Position numbers and translations under genes: made by a program. Source: Proteobacteria bacterium UBA4457 (GTDB lineage Bacteria; Pseudomonadota; Gammaproteobacteria; Ga0077536). From it: a stretch of DNA of 5,091 bases. This document shows positions 1 through 5,039 of this stretch, one piece after another (within the stretch, counting starts at the first letter, position 1; the number at the start of each line of letters is the position of its first letter). The stretch is taken from assembly GCA_002390205.1 (NCBI GenBank), contig DGOV01000016.1, positions 1 to 5,091 on the forward strand, written 5' to 3'. The notes under the pieces were generated by a model. That model saw only the letters and a list, made by a program, of their open reading frames with translations. It was not told the DNA's origin and searched no databases.

Positions 1-261
1 CTAAAAATTTATCAGCTCACCACCGAAGAACAAATACTTTGGTCGGTACTGAATAGATATCAACCTTGGCAACGCAGAGCCAACCAAGAATATTTCATGG
101 CCAACTGGGTCATTCAAGTCATGAAGAGACGAAACTGCTCTGCGAGCGCAGCGGCTCAGTGGATTCAACGCAATTCAGACGTTGATGACGATGGAAAAGC
201 CATTAACGCCAGACATCTACTGACTCAGTACGAACGCTACAAATCTAAAAAAGTTAAATAA
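1..261 (+). CDS. C-terminal end of an unrecognised protein (5' end outside window)
   Basis: Frame 1 is open from the first base to TAA at 259-261, giving 86 residues with no convincing internal start, so the gene begins left of the window. The visible part is polar and probably helical, rich in Trp, Gln and Arg (for example QPWQRRANQEYF near residues 21-32), with a basic end (ERYKSKKVK). I do not recognise the family. It lacks the catalytic motifs of a tyrosine recombinase or a rolling-circle initiator, although such proteins often sit beside AlpA-type regulators and the missing N-terminus could belong to one. The AlpA-like gene starts 74 nt downstream in the same orientation, so co-transcription is possible. 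Coding status is fairly likely from composition and position; function is unknown. Confidence 0.6.
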   Translation, partial: LKIYQLTTEEQILWSVLNRYQPWQRRANQEYFMANWVIQVMKRRNCSASAAAQWIQRNSDVDDDGKAINARHLLTQYERYKSKKVK

Positions 262-335
262 AAATCCGTTTTGTAGTACATCCTTCTTTTAAAAAATGGT
301 TAATCCTGCTGTTTCTTTATTAAGGAACGCAGAGC

Positions 336-560
336 ATGAATATCCATAACAACTATCTTTCAGTCAGATCAATTTGCAGGGACTTTATCCCCGTATCAGA
401 GAGCTCTTGGTGGCGCGGCGTTAAATCGGGAGCGATTGAACAGCCAATCCGCATTGGAACCAAGTGCCTCTGGGAAAAGGAATACATTGACAACCTAGTC
501 CAGAGCATCAGGGCGGGAGAATTTAATGTTTACTTCTCCACCAACCAACCGCGCATCTAA
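336..560 (+). CDS. AlpA-family / excisionase-like transcriptional regulator
   Basis: This 74-residue protein has the AlpA (MerR-like winged helix-turn-helix) layout. An N-terminal YLSVRSICRDFIPVSESSWW segment (residues 7-26) forms the helix-turn-helix. VKSGAIEQPIRIGTKCLWEKEYID (residues 29-52) corresponds to the wing and the usual 'G..P.P....R...W...I..W' pattern. The usual final Trp is replaced here (DNLVQ). Family members act as island or prophage regulators or recombination directionality factors by binding near integrase promoters or att sites. The ATG at 336 is supported by AAGGAA at 322-327 with an 8-nt spacer. It sits between an unknown gene and a chain of small overlapping ORFs, which is a typical place for an AlpA gene. 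I am confident in the family and not in the specific target. Confidence 0.8.
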   Translation: MNIHNNYLSVRSICRDFIPVSESSWWRGVKSGAIEQPIRIGTKCLWEKEYIDNLVQSIRAGEFNVYFSTNQPRI

Positions 561-602
561 CTGCCTATCTCGTATTTAGCCTGCTATCCACTCTTTCAAA
601 AG

Positions 603-691
603 ATGGAGAACGTGAGGAAGGTCAATAAAACCGAGTACCAATTATGAGAAGCCATCATATAAAACAAGTGTGCGAGGAAGACCAGGGATGA
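603..691 (+). other. Two very short overlapping ORFs (14 and 15 codons) leading into the small-gene chain
   Basis: ATG 603 opens MENVRKVNKTEYQL and ends with TGA at 645-647. That stop overlaps ATG 644 (ATGA), which opens MRSHHIKQVCEEDQG and ends with TGA 689-691. This second stop overlaps ATG 688 of the next ORF, again as ATGA. Neither has a good ribosome-binding site at normal spacing. They may be coupled leader peptides, the decayed 5' part of one gene, or chance. I list them for the repeated ATGA junctions; evidence for real peptides is weak. Confidence 0.22.
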
Positions 692-813
692 AAACTTCTT
701 TAGCGATAAAACGTGGTTTAAGTGCCGAAAAGACGATAACGCAAGGTGAGATAAACCTCTCCATAGGCAATCATCACTTGAGGCCAAGAATTTTGCCTTG
801 GCTAAAGACTTGA
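688..813 (+). CDS. Small basic protein, 41 residues, unknown function
   Basis: ATG 688 is preceded by AGGAAG at 675-680 with a 7-nt spacer, a good ribosome-binding site. The product begins MKTSLAIKRGLSAEKTIT and ends NHHLRPRILPWLKT. It is basic and soluble, with no signal peptide or membrane segment, and I recognise no domain. The frame is open without a stop back to 616, so GTG 670 is an alternative start adding six residues. Its TGA stop (811-813) falls inside the Shine-Dalgarno region of the next small gene (821), the arrangement expected for translational coupling. The minus-strand ORF over the same bases has no ribosome-binding site I can see and disagrees with the plus-strand gene chain. 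Short length keeps confidence moderate. Confidence 0.42.
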   Translation: MKTSLAIKRGLSAEKTITQGEINLSIGNHHLRPRILPWLKT

Positions 814-832
814 GGTGGCTATGGATACCTCA
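783..832 (+). promoter_or_regulatory. Pair of hairpins controlling access to the start of the 821-940 gene (candidate)
   Basis: Two perfect 6-bp hairpins lie in tandem. GCCAAG 783-788 pairs with CTTGGC 797-802. TGAGGT 811-816 pairs with ACCTCA 827-832. The second stem contains the GAGG ribosome-binding site (812-815) and its 10-nt loop holds ATG 821. The stop codon of the upstream small ORF (811-813) lies in the left arm, so a ribosome finishing that ORF would melt the stem and expose the start. The structure is read directly from the sequence; the regulatory role is inferred. Confidence 0.4.
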
Positions 833-940
833 CCGGCTAAATGTTGCCCAGAGTTGCCTGAGTTAAGTAAAAGCTTTACATCGCTACCTAACAAGATTCG
901 CCACAGCGACCTTGCAGAAACCTTGGGCAGCTTTCGGTGA
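821..940 (+). CDS. Small 39-residue protein coupled to the downstream SSB-tip protein
   Basis: ATG 821 follows GAGG (812-815) at 5 nt and opens 39 codons (MDTSPAKCCPELPELSKSF... ending SDLAETLGSFR) to TGA 938-940. That TGA overlaps the GTG start of the 241-residue gene as GTGA (937-940), a classic coupled junction. The peptide has a CC pair at residues 8-9 followed by PELPELSK, and an amphipathic C-terminal half (PNKIRHSDLAETLG). No family is recognised, and there is no signal peptide or membrane segment. The good ribosome-binding site, the exact overlap with its neighbour and the coupling hairpin make it more believable than its length suggests. It is too short for most automated gene calls. 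Confidence 0.5.
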   Translation: MDTSPAKCCPELPELSKSFTSLPNKIRHSDLAETLGSFR

Positions 941-1662
941 TTAATTTTAGTAAAGAAATAACAGACCTTAGATTCATTAGCTATAGCTCTGGTAGATATT
1001 CCAATGGTCGTCACTCCGGCATCACCTTGGCATTTGAGAGCGAGGAAACGGGCAATATTTACTATGCGATTTTTAACGTGGATTTGCATAGATTAAGGAC
1101 GACTAAAAGATATGCTGCTGGAGATCCTCTGCCAAAAAATCAGTTTAGAATTGGCAAGCGTCATGAGTTTTATAAGCTTTGGAAACGTTTGGGCTTGAAG
1201 ATGCCACCACGTCTCAGCTCTTTTCATGACTACATGGGCAACTTAAAGTCATGCGTCCTTAGTGGTTTAGCGCGCCGTGACGGGAAGCTAGCGAATAAAA
1301 GTTTGATACTAACCAGCTTCAATGACGCGTCGGTGCTAGACGCAGAATGGCCATCTGAGGGCTTGATTCAGAGCATTTATGGACGCCAAAACGACCTTCA
1401 AGCACCCGACACCCGGCAAACAATATCCAGACATCTGCCGGACAACTGCCATACATCGCTGCCATACAAGGAATCTGCCGAAACCTCGGTATCTATTGGG
1501 CATTTGGCCAACCAAAGTGGGTGTAGCTCCAAGTGCGAAAAACGTTATCAAGGTAGTGCGAATAAAGAAGACAAGGGAGCGGAGGAGTCGCAAGAAGTTG
1601 AAGAATGGCTGACGGAGTATTGGAAAGCTGAAGAAAAGAACTCCGATGACGTCCCGTTCTAG
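937..1662 (+). CDS. Island protein of unknown fold with an SSB-like C-terminal tip
   Basis: This 241-residue protein has no recognised family. Residues 1-130 look like a compact basic domain with beta-rich stretches (SGRYSNGRHSGITLAF near 18-33, NIYYAIFNVDL near 40-50) and a basic RIGKRHEFYKLWKRLGLK segment (about 71-88). Residues about 145-208 are polar and probably disordered. The end is acidic (EDKGAEESQEVEEW..., then NSDDVPF at 235-241). The last five residues closely match the bacterial SSB tip (DDIPF), the docking site for RecO, RecG, PriA and exonuclease I. Together this suggests a nucleic-acid-binding protein that mimics or replaces SSB. GTG is the chosen start: its frame closes upstream at 889-891 and GTG overlaps the preceding stop as GTGA. 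Coding status is strong; function is inferred only from the tip. Confidence 0.75.
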   Translation: MINFSKEITDLRFISYSSGRYSNGRHSGITLAFESEETGNIYYAIFNVDLHRLRTTKRYAAGDPLPKNQFRIGKRHEFYKLWKRLGLKMPPRLSSFHDYMGNLKSCVLSGLARRDGKLANKSLILTSFNDASVLDAEWPSEGLIQSIYGRQNDLQAPDTRQTISRHLPDNCHTSLPYKESAETSVSIGHLANQSGCSSKCEKRYQGSANKEDKGAEESQEVEEWLTEYWKAEEKNSDDVPF

Positions 1663-1764
1663 CAGCAGTATAGAAAGCGCTATGTTAAGTTTCCAGAATT
1701 GCTTCCTGTACTTCCTAGGCTCCTAAAATAGGTTTAATCTGATCAAAACTAGAATTTTATCGCC

Positions 1765-1974
1765 ATGCCCTTAATACGCCTCCTAGGTTTAACCCTTTTG
1801 CTGTCACTGTCTACCCTAACGGTAAACAGCGCGGCGGACGATGATGGGACTTGGACTTACACTCTGAGTGGTGATGAGGCAACGATCACTGGATGTGTTG
1901 CCACTTGCCCAACCCAATTGGTTATTCCGTCAAAAGTTGATGCTTATATTCGGGAACGTGTGCCTGCTAGTTAA
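1765..1974 (+). pseudogene. Truncated BspA-like leucine-rich-repeat surface protein (leader and first repeat only)
   Basis: The 69-residue frame begins with a Sec signal peptide (residues 1-24: basic N-terminus, Leu-rich core, NSAA cleavage region). It continues with GTWTYTLSGDEATITGC and VATCPTQLVIPSKVDAY. That last stretch is the characteristic opening of BspA/LRR_5-type secreted proteins of marine gammaproteobacteria, where 'GCVxxCPxxLVIPxxVDGYxVTxIG' leads into many repeats. Here the pattern breaks after VDAY and the frame stops within eight residues. No LRR sequence resumes in the other forward frames I read downstream, so the body of the gene appears deleted. No clear ribosome-binding site precedes the ATG. 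It could still give a short secreted peptide with one disulfide (C44, C48), but a remnant is more likely. Confidence 0.6.
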
Positions 1975-2046
1975 TAGTCATTAAAAGGTGGGAACATATT
2001 GCGGTGACGAACTAAAAATAATTCAAGGGTATAACTATGAATTGTA

Positions 2047-2595
2047 TTGCTAACTTTGTTCACTATGGGCTGTCCCATTACTTGGTCGGCTGAATATATG
2101 ACTGAGTTAGAGAGCACTGTGTTTCCAGCAGAAGGAACTTCCCAAGAGATTGCTAAGCGTGCAAAGACCTGCGCATTGGAGGTTCTGGTAACAGATGAGG
2201 TGGCTTATTCCGATAGTGCGAGCCAAGGAATGTTTACTAATAGCAGTCAAGACACGAGTGCCAGCGCGGGTGGTTCATCAATTCTTTTAGATGTTGATAT
2301 TGAAGCGGGTAAAGTGATTGCGAACAGCCGATTTGATTTCACTGATAAAATGATCAAGAAAAATGTTCAAAGTAGAGTCGCTATTATGGCTCGCGATGAA
2401 CGGTTCAAAATTCGTCATACGAACATTAAGCAACTTCAAAAATCTACTGGTTATGCTAAAAACTCTGGCTACACCAAGGTCGGAATCTGGTGGGGGTCTG
2501 GGCATAAAGGCGTAACGTATGCGCTAAATAGCGTATCTCAAAATCTCGCGAATTGCATACAAAGGGCCGCAGCGACTGAAGACGACGATTGGTAG
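2047..2595 (+). CDS. Probable secreted protein with DUF4468-like pattern; start region uncertain
   Basis: The 182-residue frame starts at TTG 2047 as drawn. The first 15 residues (LTLFTMGCPITWSA) look like the end of a signal peptide. After it comes a DUF4468-like layout: FP....SQEIAKRAKTCALEVLV (about 26-48), a Ser/Gly-rich insert (55-78), a strand pair with IEAGKVIANSRFDF (85-98) and RVAIMARDERFKIRHTNI (110-127). DUF4468 domains are small TBP-like folds in exported proteins of unknown role. The tail has a Trp pair (148-149), a helix with C170 and an acidic end (EDDDW). The real ATG may be 2037, which has AAGGG at 2025-2029 correctly spaced but is out of frame by one base; losing one base would give MNCLLTLFTMGCPITWSA. 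TTG 2047 and a rare ATT 2041 are alternatives. Domain assignment is moderate. Confidence 0.62.
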   Translation: MLTLFTMGCPITWSAEYMTELESTVFPAEGTSQEIAKRAKTCALEVLVTDEVAYSDSASQGMFTNSSQDTSASAGGSSILLDVDIEAGKVIANSRFDFTDKMIKKNVQSRVAIMARDERFKIRHTNIKQLQKSTGYAKNSGYTKVGIWWGSGHKGVTYALNSVSQNLANCIQRAAATEDDDW

Positions 2596-2672
2596 GTCTA
2601 TGTGTAAAAACTAAGTGCAATAAGCCTTAGAAATTTGAGAAACGAAAGTGGTGACTCAAGTATCCCCAGAAT

Positions 2673-2697
2673 CAAAAGGTACTGTTGGGGCCTTTTG
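2673..2697 (+). terminator. Hairpin downstream of the DUF4468-like gene, possible transcription end
   Basis: CAAAAGG 2673-2679 and CCTTTTG 2691-2697 form a perfect 7-bp stem with an 11-nt loop. CCCC (2664-2667) and GGGG (2702-2705) can add an outer stem across an internal loop. The hairpin lies 77 nt after the stop of the preceding gene. No U-tract follows, so it is a weak candidate for intrinsic termination. Confidence 0.3.
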
Positions 2698-2708
2698 GGG
2701 TGGGGATT

Positions 2709-2745
2709 TCGCTAGCGCCGACTTTGCCTAGCGATAGAGTTTTAT
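2709..2745 (+). terminator. Second hairpin with a short T-rich tail
   Basis: TCGCTAG 2709-2715 pairs perfectly with CTAGCGA 2728-2734 (7 bp, 12-nt loop). GTTTTAT follows at 2739-2745. It is the better of the two tandem hairpins as a rho-independent terminator for 2047-2595. The T-tract is short and begins a few bases after the stem, so confidence is modest. Confidence 0.35.
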
Positions 2746-2784
2746 CAATCTGAATTCGTTTCGCTGCTTATCTTCTCATGGCTA

Positions 2785-2886
2785 CCAGATTATGCGTCTT
2801 CCTCGCAGGTACTTAAGCCACGCGGCAACTCCCTAGAAAAATCTATGACTGCACTTGATTACTTAAGACGGGGTGGCGTTGTTTGA
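2785..2886 (+). pseudogene. Repeat R, left copy: remnant of a small gene (QVLKPRGNSL...SMTALDYL)
   Basis: This stretch aligns with 4945-5020 at roughly three quarters identity, including the shared TCTATGACTGCACT. In the frame CAG 2806 onward it reads QVLKPRGNSLEKSM, then TALDYLRRGGVV, and stops at TGA 2884-2886. Differences from the other copy are mostly synonymous or conservative (GTA/GTG, CTT/CTA, Glu/Asp, Lys/Arg, Leu/Ile), the signature of protein-coding descent. A 2-base difference near 2802-2803 puts ATG 2792 out of frame. That frame has no ATG, GTG or TTG start, so this copy is broken. The SMTALDYL..G segment could be the first helix of a winged-helix DNA-binding protein, but that is a guess. 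Confidence 0.5.
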
Positions 2887-2940
2887 GGTATGGGGGGAGG
2901 TCTTCACTCTCAATTATTTGCAGTTCCTGTGCCGACACAT
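2880..2940 (+). repeat. Repeat A, left copy, upstream of the membrane-protein gene
   Basis: This segment aligns with 3932-3993 just past the stop of the membrane-protein gene. Shared cores are GGGGG.AGGTCTTC, GCAGT and CTGTG..GACACAT, with small indels. In one frame both copies read GGRSSL with mainly third-position differences (GGG/GGA, TCA/TCG). The copies lie in direct orientation and flank the 3065-3931 gene. Confidence 0.45.
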
Positions 2941-3064
2941 AAGACAGCGTCTTCCAAAACTAGCCTCAACCGCAGCTGACACTAATCATCGTTAGTACCA
3001 CTACATCCTGCTAAGAGTTAACTTTTACAAAAACAGCACTTTAGGAAAGACGGAGGAGGCAAGC

Positions 3065-3931
3065 ATGCTCAAGGAAATTGAATGGAGGACAGCAGTTGGC
3101 GCTCTGCTGATAATATTTGGGGTTATCGGGTCGATGCTCTTTGCTGGTAATTCTATCAATCCCCATATCAGTACAGGCATCATAGCGACCACATTGTCTA
3201 TAGTTTCTGCTGCACTTATCCTAAAACTAAACGGCGTTCCCGTCAGAGCCACTCTGATGCTAATTAGTCTTCCGATCGGTTTTTTTGTTTCACTGCTCTT
3301 GGCCTATAACGGCTCAGTTGACACTCAGTTTTTTCAAGGCAGCATCGCAGCATCCATCACTGGCGGTTTATTCCTATTGTGCAGTTATAAGGAAAAGCTA
3401 ACTTATACCTCCTGTTCCTCGCCAATACACACCATAGCAATTGCGGCCATAATAGTGATTTCAGCGCCTATATTTATCGTCTCCTACCTGCATTCAGAGG
3501 CAAGAGATTTAATAGAATACTGGCATCCACCAGAAATGATGGCATCAGTTTGCATTATCGTCGGCTTAGTCTTGTCACAAGATAAATCAAAAGACCAGTT
3601 CTCTAAATATCAATTCGCTACTTGTTACGGTGCCGTGTTGGCAACGGCTGTAGCTATCGTCATGAACATACAGATTTATGATGATTTCTGGATCCTGAAA
3701 AACAAAGACGTAACCATTGATAAATTTATATCAATTCAACTGATCTCTTTCGTTTCCTTAATTTACGGGACAGCCTTTTACTCAATAGTCGTCCTCACAT
3801 CAATTGCCAGAAATAAAACAAATGAGATCATGTTGAAGAATTGGCACTTTTCAGAGGCCTATATATTTCTTACATTTATGATTATCGCCCCGCAGAGCAT
3901 CTACGAGACGATTGCAGGTGCTGCGGGGTAG
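3065..3931 (+). CDS. Orphan polytopic inner-membrane protein, about nine TM segments
   Basis: The 288-residue protein is almost wholly hydrophobic. Nine probable membrane segments fall near residues 11-28, 36-54, 62-81, 93-107, 121-142, 157-171, 184-204, 222-247 and 263-284. The longest hydrophilic stretches are loops near 142-157 and 171-184 and the Lys/Asp-rich loop 205-221 (DDFWILKNKDVTIDK). There is no cleavable signal peptide. I recognise no transporter signature, nucleotide-binding motif or catalytic pattern. ATG 3065 is backed by the strongest ribosome-binding site in the window, GGAGGAGG at 3052-3059. It stands alone: a long gap precedes it and a convergent gene follows. It is flanked by the A direct repeats. 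Coding status is strong; function is unknown. Confidence 0.8.
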   Translation: MLKEIEWRTAVGALLIIFGVIGSMLFAGNSINPHISTGIIATTLSIVSAALILKLNGVPVRATLMLISLPIGFFVSLLLAYNGSVDTQFFQGSIAASITGGLFLLCSYKEKLTYTSCSSPIHTIAIAAIIVISAPIFIVSYLHSEARDLIEYWHPPEMMASVCIIVGLVLSQDKSKDQFSKYQFATCYGAVLATAVAIVMNIQIYDDFWILKNKDVTIDKFISIQLISFVSLIYGTAFYSIVVLTSIARNKTNEIMLKNWHFSEAYIFLTFMIIAPQSIYETIAGAAG

Positions 3932-3993
3932 CTGTTAGGGCACGGGGGAAGGTCTTCGTTATTGCCGTTGGCAGTAGTCGCTGTGGAGACACA
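3932..3993 (+). repeat. Repeat A, right copy, abutting the stop codon of the membrane-protein gene
   Basis: The diverged second copy of the 2880-2940 element starts directly after the TAG at 3929-3931. Its frame is continuous with the membrane gene: past the TAG it stays open for 47 codons (LLGHGGRSSLLPLAVV...) to TAA 4073-4075. This may mean a fusion junction between the gene's 3' end and an older coding fragment, or chance openness. Confidence 0.45.
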
Positions 3994-4030
3994 TCGTAAG
4001 GTGATTTTGAAAAAAGGTTGGCTTTGGGAA

Positions 4031-4057
4031 AAGAAAAGGCAGCCCCTTGGACTGCCC
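4031..4057 (-). terminator. Rho-independent terminator of the minus-strand secreted-protein gene
   Basis: Read on the minus strand, GGCAG (4056-4052) and CTGCC (4042-4038) form a stem around a 9-nt loop, followed at once by TTTTCTT. Stem plus T-run is the standard intrinsic-terminator form. It sits about 140 nt beyond the stop at 4197. On the plus strand no T-run follows, so it acts for the minus-strand gene. Confidence 0.6.
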
Positions 4058-4196
4058 TTAGTTCTGCATGTGTAACTTAGTTAATAACCACAGCTGCTCT
4101 GTGCTGCAGCGTTCACTAGGTCGCTCTTCTCGTTGTCACTAATGACGCAATAAATAGAAAGAGCAATATCGCTGTTGGCGATTACAAATGTGGAAG

Positions 4197-4772
4197 CTAT
4201 TCCAAGATGAATTGTAGTTCACCATCAATCTTTGACGATGCGGCTGCTTCATTTGCCCAGAGAAGTTTGTACTCACCTTTTATGACTAATTTGCCGGTAG
4301 CACCCGCAAATCTACCTGTTCCACCGATAATGGGATACTCGTTGTAGTACGTACCGACTTCAGGAAGATCTGGACTGATAGTTGAGCTGGTGCACATCCT
4401 AGTAGGCCCAATGACTTGAGTTGAAATTGTGCTACCGTCCGCAAATTCGTCCGTCCTGTTTCCGCTATCAAAAAGTCTTCTGAAGCCTGTTAGGTTTTGT
4501 CCTGTCCTTGAGTCAACTGCATCGCATGGTTTGCAGGCTTGCAGCGCCGAATCCCAGTCACATGTGTATCCAACCGACATAATCTTGGCGAGAGTTACCC
4601 GATGTCCTGGCGCTATCTCCAAGCGATTTCTAAATTCTTGAATCGTGTCCCCACTGCGGACAGGGATATCCATAGTGACCCTGTCCACATTCACTTTTAC
4701 TGATTTTGAAGAAAAAGCCGGATGGCTTGCTGCTAGTAATAAAAAAACCGCAAGAGTTTCTGCTAGTTTCAT
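4197..4772 (-). CDS. Secreted allene-oxide-cyclase/dirigent-like beta-barrel protein
   Basis: This 191-residue protein has a clear Sec signal peptide (residues 1-21, MKLAETLAVFLLLAASHPAFS). The mature part carries SGDTIQEFRNRLEI (40-53) and a Cys-rich turn (C71, C80, C83, with C127 later) that could form disulfides in the periplasm. Near the end is YPIIGGTGRFAGATG (146-160). That last motif is a hallmark of the allene-oxide-cyclase/dirigent barrel superfamily, in which a strand leads into 'GGTGxFxGAxG'. Bacterial members are exported and mostly of unknown function, so no substrate can be given. AGGAG lies 10 nt upstream of the ATG. The gene has its own terminator (4031-4057) and an upstream inverted repeat (4802-4815), so it looks like a single-gene transcription unit convergent with the membrane-protein gene. 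Fold assignment rests on the motif. Confidence 0.75.
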   Translation of the reverse strand: MKLAETLAVFLLLAASHPAFSSKSVKVNVDRVTMDIPVRSGDTIQEFRNRLEIAPGHRVTLAKIMSVGYTCDWDSALQACKPCDAVDSRTGQNLTGFRRLFDSGNRTDEFADGSTISTQVIGPTRMCTSSTISPDLPEVGTYYNEYPIIGGTGRFAGATGKLVIKGEYKLLWANEAAASSKIDGELQFILE

Positions 4773-4801
4773 GGATCTGTTTCTCCTTTTGATTTTAAGA
4801 T

Positions 4802-4815
4802 GTGAACATATTCAC
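4802..4815 (-). promoter_or_regulatory. Inverted repeat upstream of the secreted-barrel gene, candidate operator
   Basis: GTGAA 4802-4806 and TTCAC 4811-4815 form a perfect dyad around 4 bases, about 30 nt upstream of the ATG at 4772. It overlaps the AT-rich stretch where a promoter for this gene should lie (TATGTT on the minus strand is a weak -10 candidate). The dyad size suits a dimeric regulator. No regulator is identified. Confidence 0.35.
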
Positions 4816-4944
4816 TTATTTTAACCAAAATGAACATAGTACTTTTGGGCAGACTTTTAGGTCTTAAATCTAGCGACCATGACGCCATGTAAACCATATC
4901 GCACAGAGGCTTCAGCTTAGGCTCACCCACACAACACTACGGGC
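4816..4944. other. Intergenic stretch with no recognisable feature
   Basis: Between the candidate operator and the right R repeat I see no convincing gene, RNA or strong hairpin on either strand. The upstream part of the minus-strand promoter probably lies near 4816-4860. Confidence 0.4.
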
Positions 4945-5033
4945 ATCAGATGATGTGTCTTCCACAGGTGCTTGAGCCACGCAGTGATGCCATAGACCGC
5001 TCTATGACTGCACTAACTTACACTGCAGCGTAA
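4945..5033 (+). pseudogene. Repeat R, right copy: small-gene remnant (MMCLPQVLEPR...SMTALTY)
   Basis: This is the partner of 2785-2886. ATG 4950 opens 27 codons (MMCLPQVLEPRSDAIDR, then SMTALTYTAA) to TAA 5031-5033; the frame is open back to 4893. Similarity to the left copy ends after the TAC at 5018-5020, where the reading runs quickly to a stop, so the 3' part is missing or replaced. It also folds as CATAGA 4991-4996 with TCTATG 5001-5006, extended by GCAGT/ACTGC around a 5-nt bulge. No ribosome-binding site is seen. Confidence 0.48.
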
Positions 5034-5039
5034 TCTGGT

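Noticed and set aside
297..350. 17-codon leader ORF overlapping the AlpA start
   Set aside because: No ribosome-binding site precedes it, and the AlpA start has a good one of its own.
596..787. Minus-strand ORF of 63 residues
   Set aside because: It lies antisense to the plus-strand small-gene chain, has no visible ribosome-binding site and its product has no recognisable features.
802..1089. Minus-strand ORF of 95 residues
   Set aside because: It overlaps the 39-residue gene and the start of the 241-residue gene, both better supported on the plus strand.
1379..1612. Alternative plus-strand frame within the 241-residue gene, possibly a frameshift
   Set aside because: The main frame continues to a meaningful acidic DDVPF terminus, so no frameshift is needed.
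3932..3950. GTTAGGG next to a stop codon as an integron attC core site
   Set aside because: The last base does not fit GTTRRRY, and I found no matching inverse core or paired L boxes.
4076..4193. Minus-strand open frame of about 40 codons after the barrel gene stop (…AAAQSSCGY)
   Set aside because: It has no start codon or ribosome-binding site in a useful place, and its length is within chance expectation.
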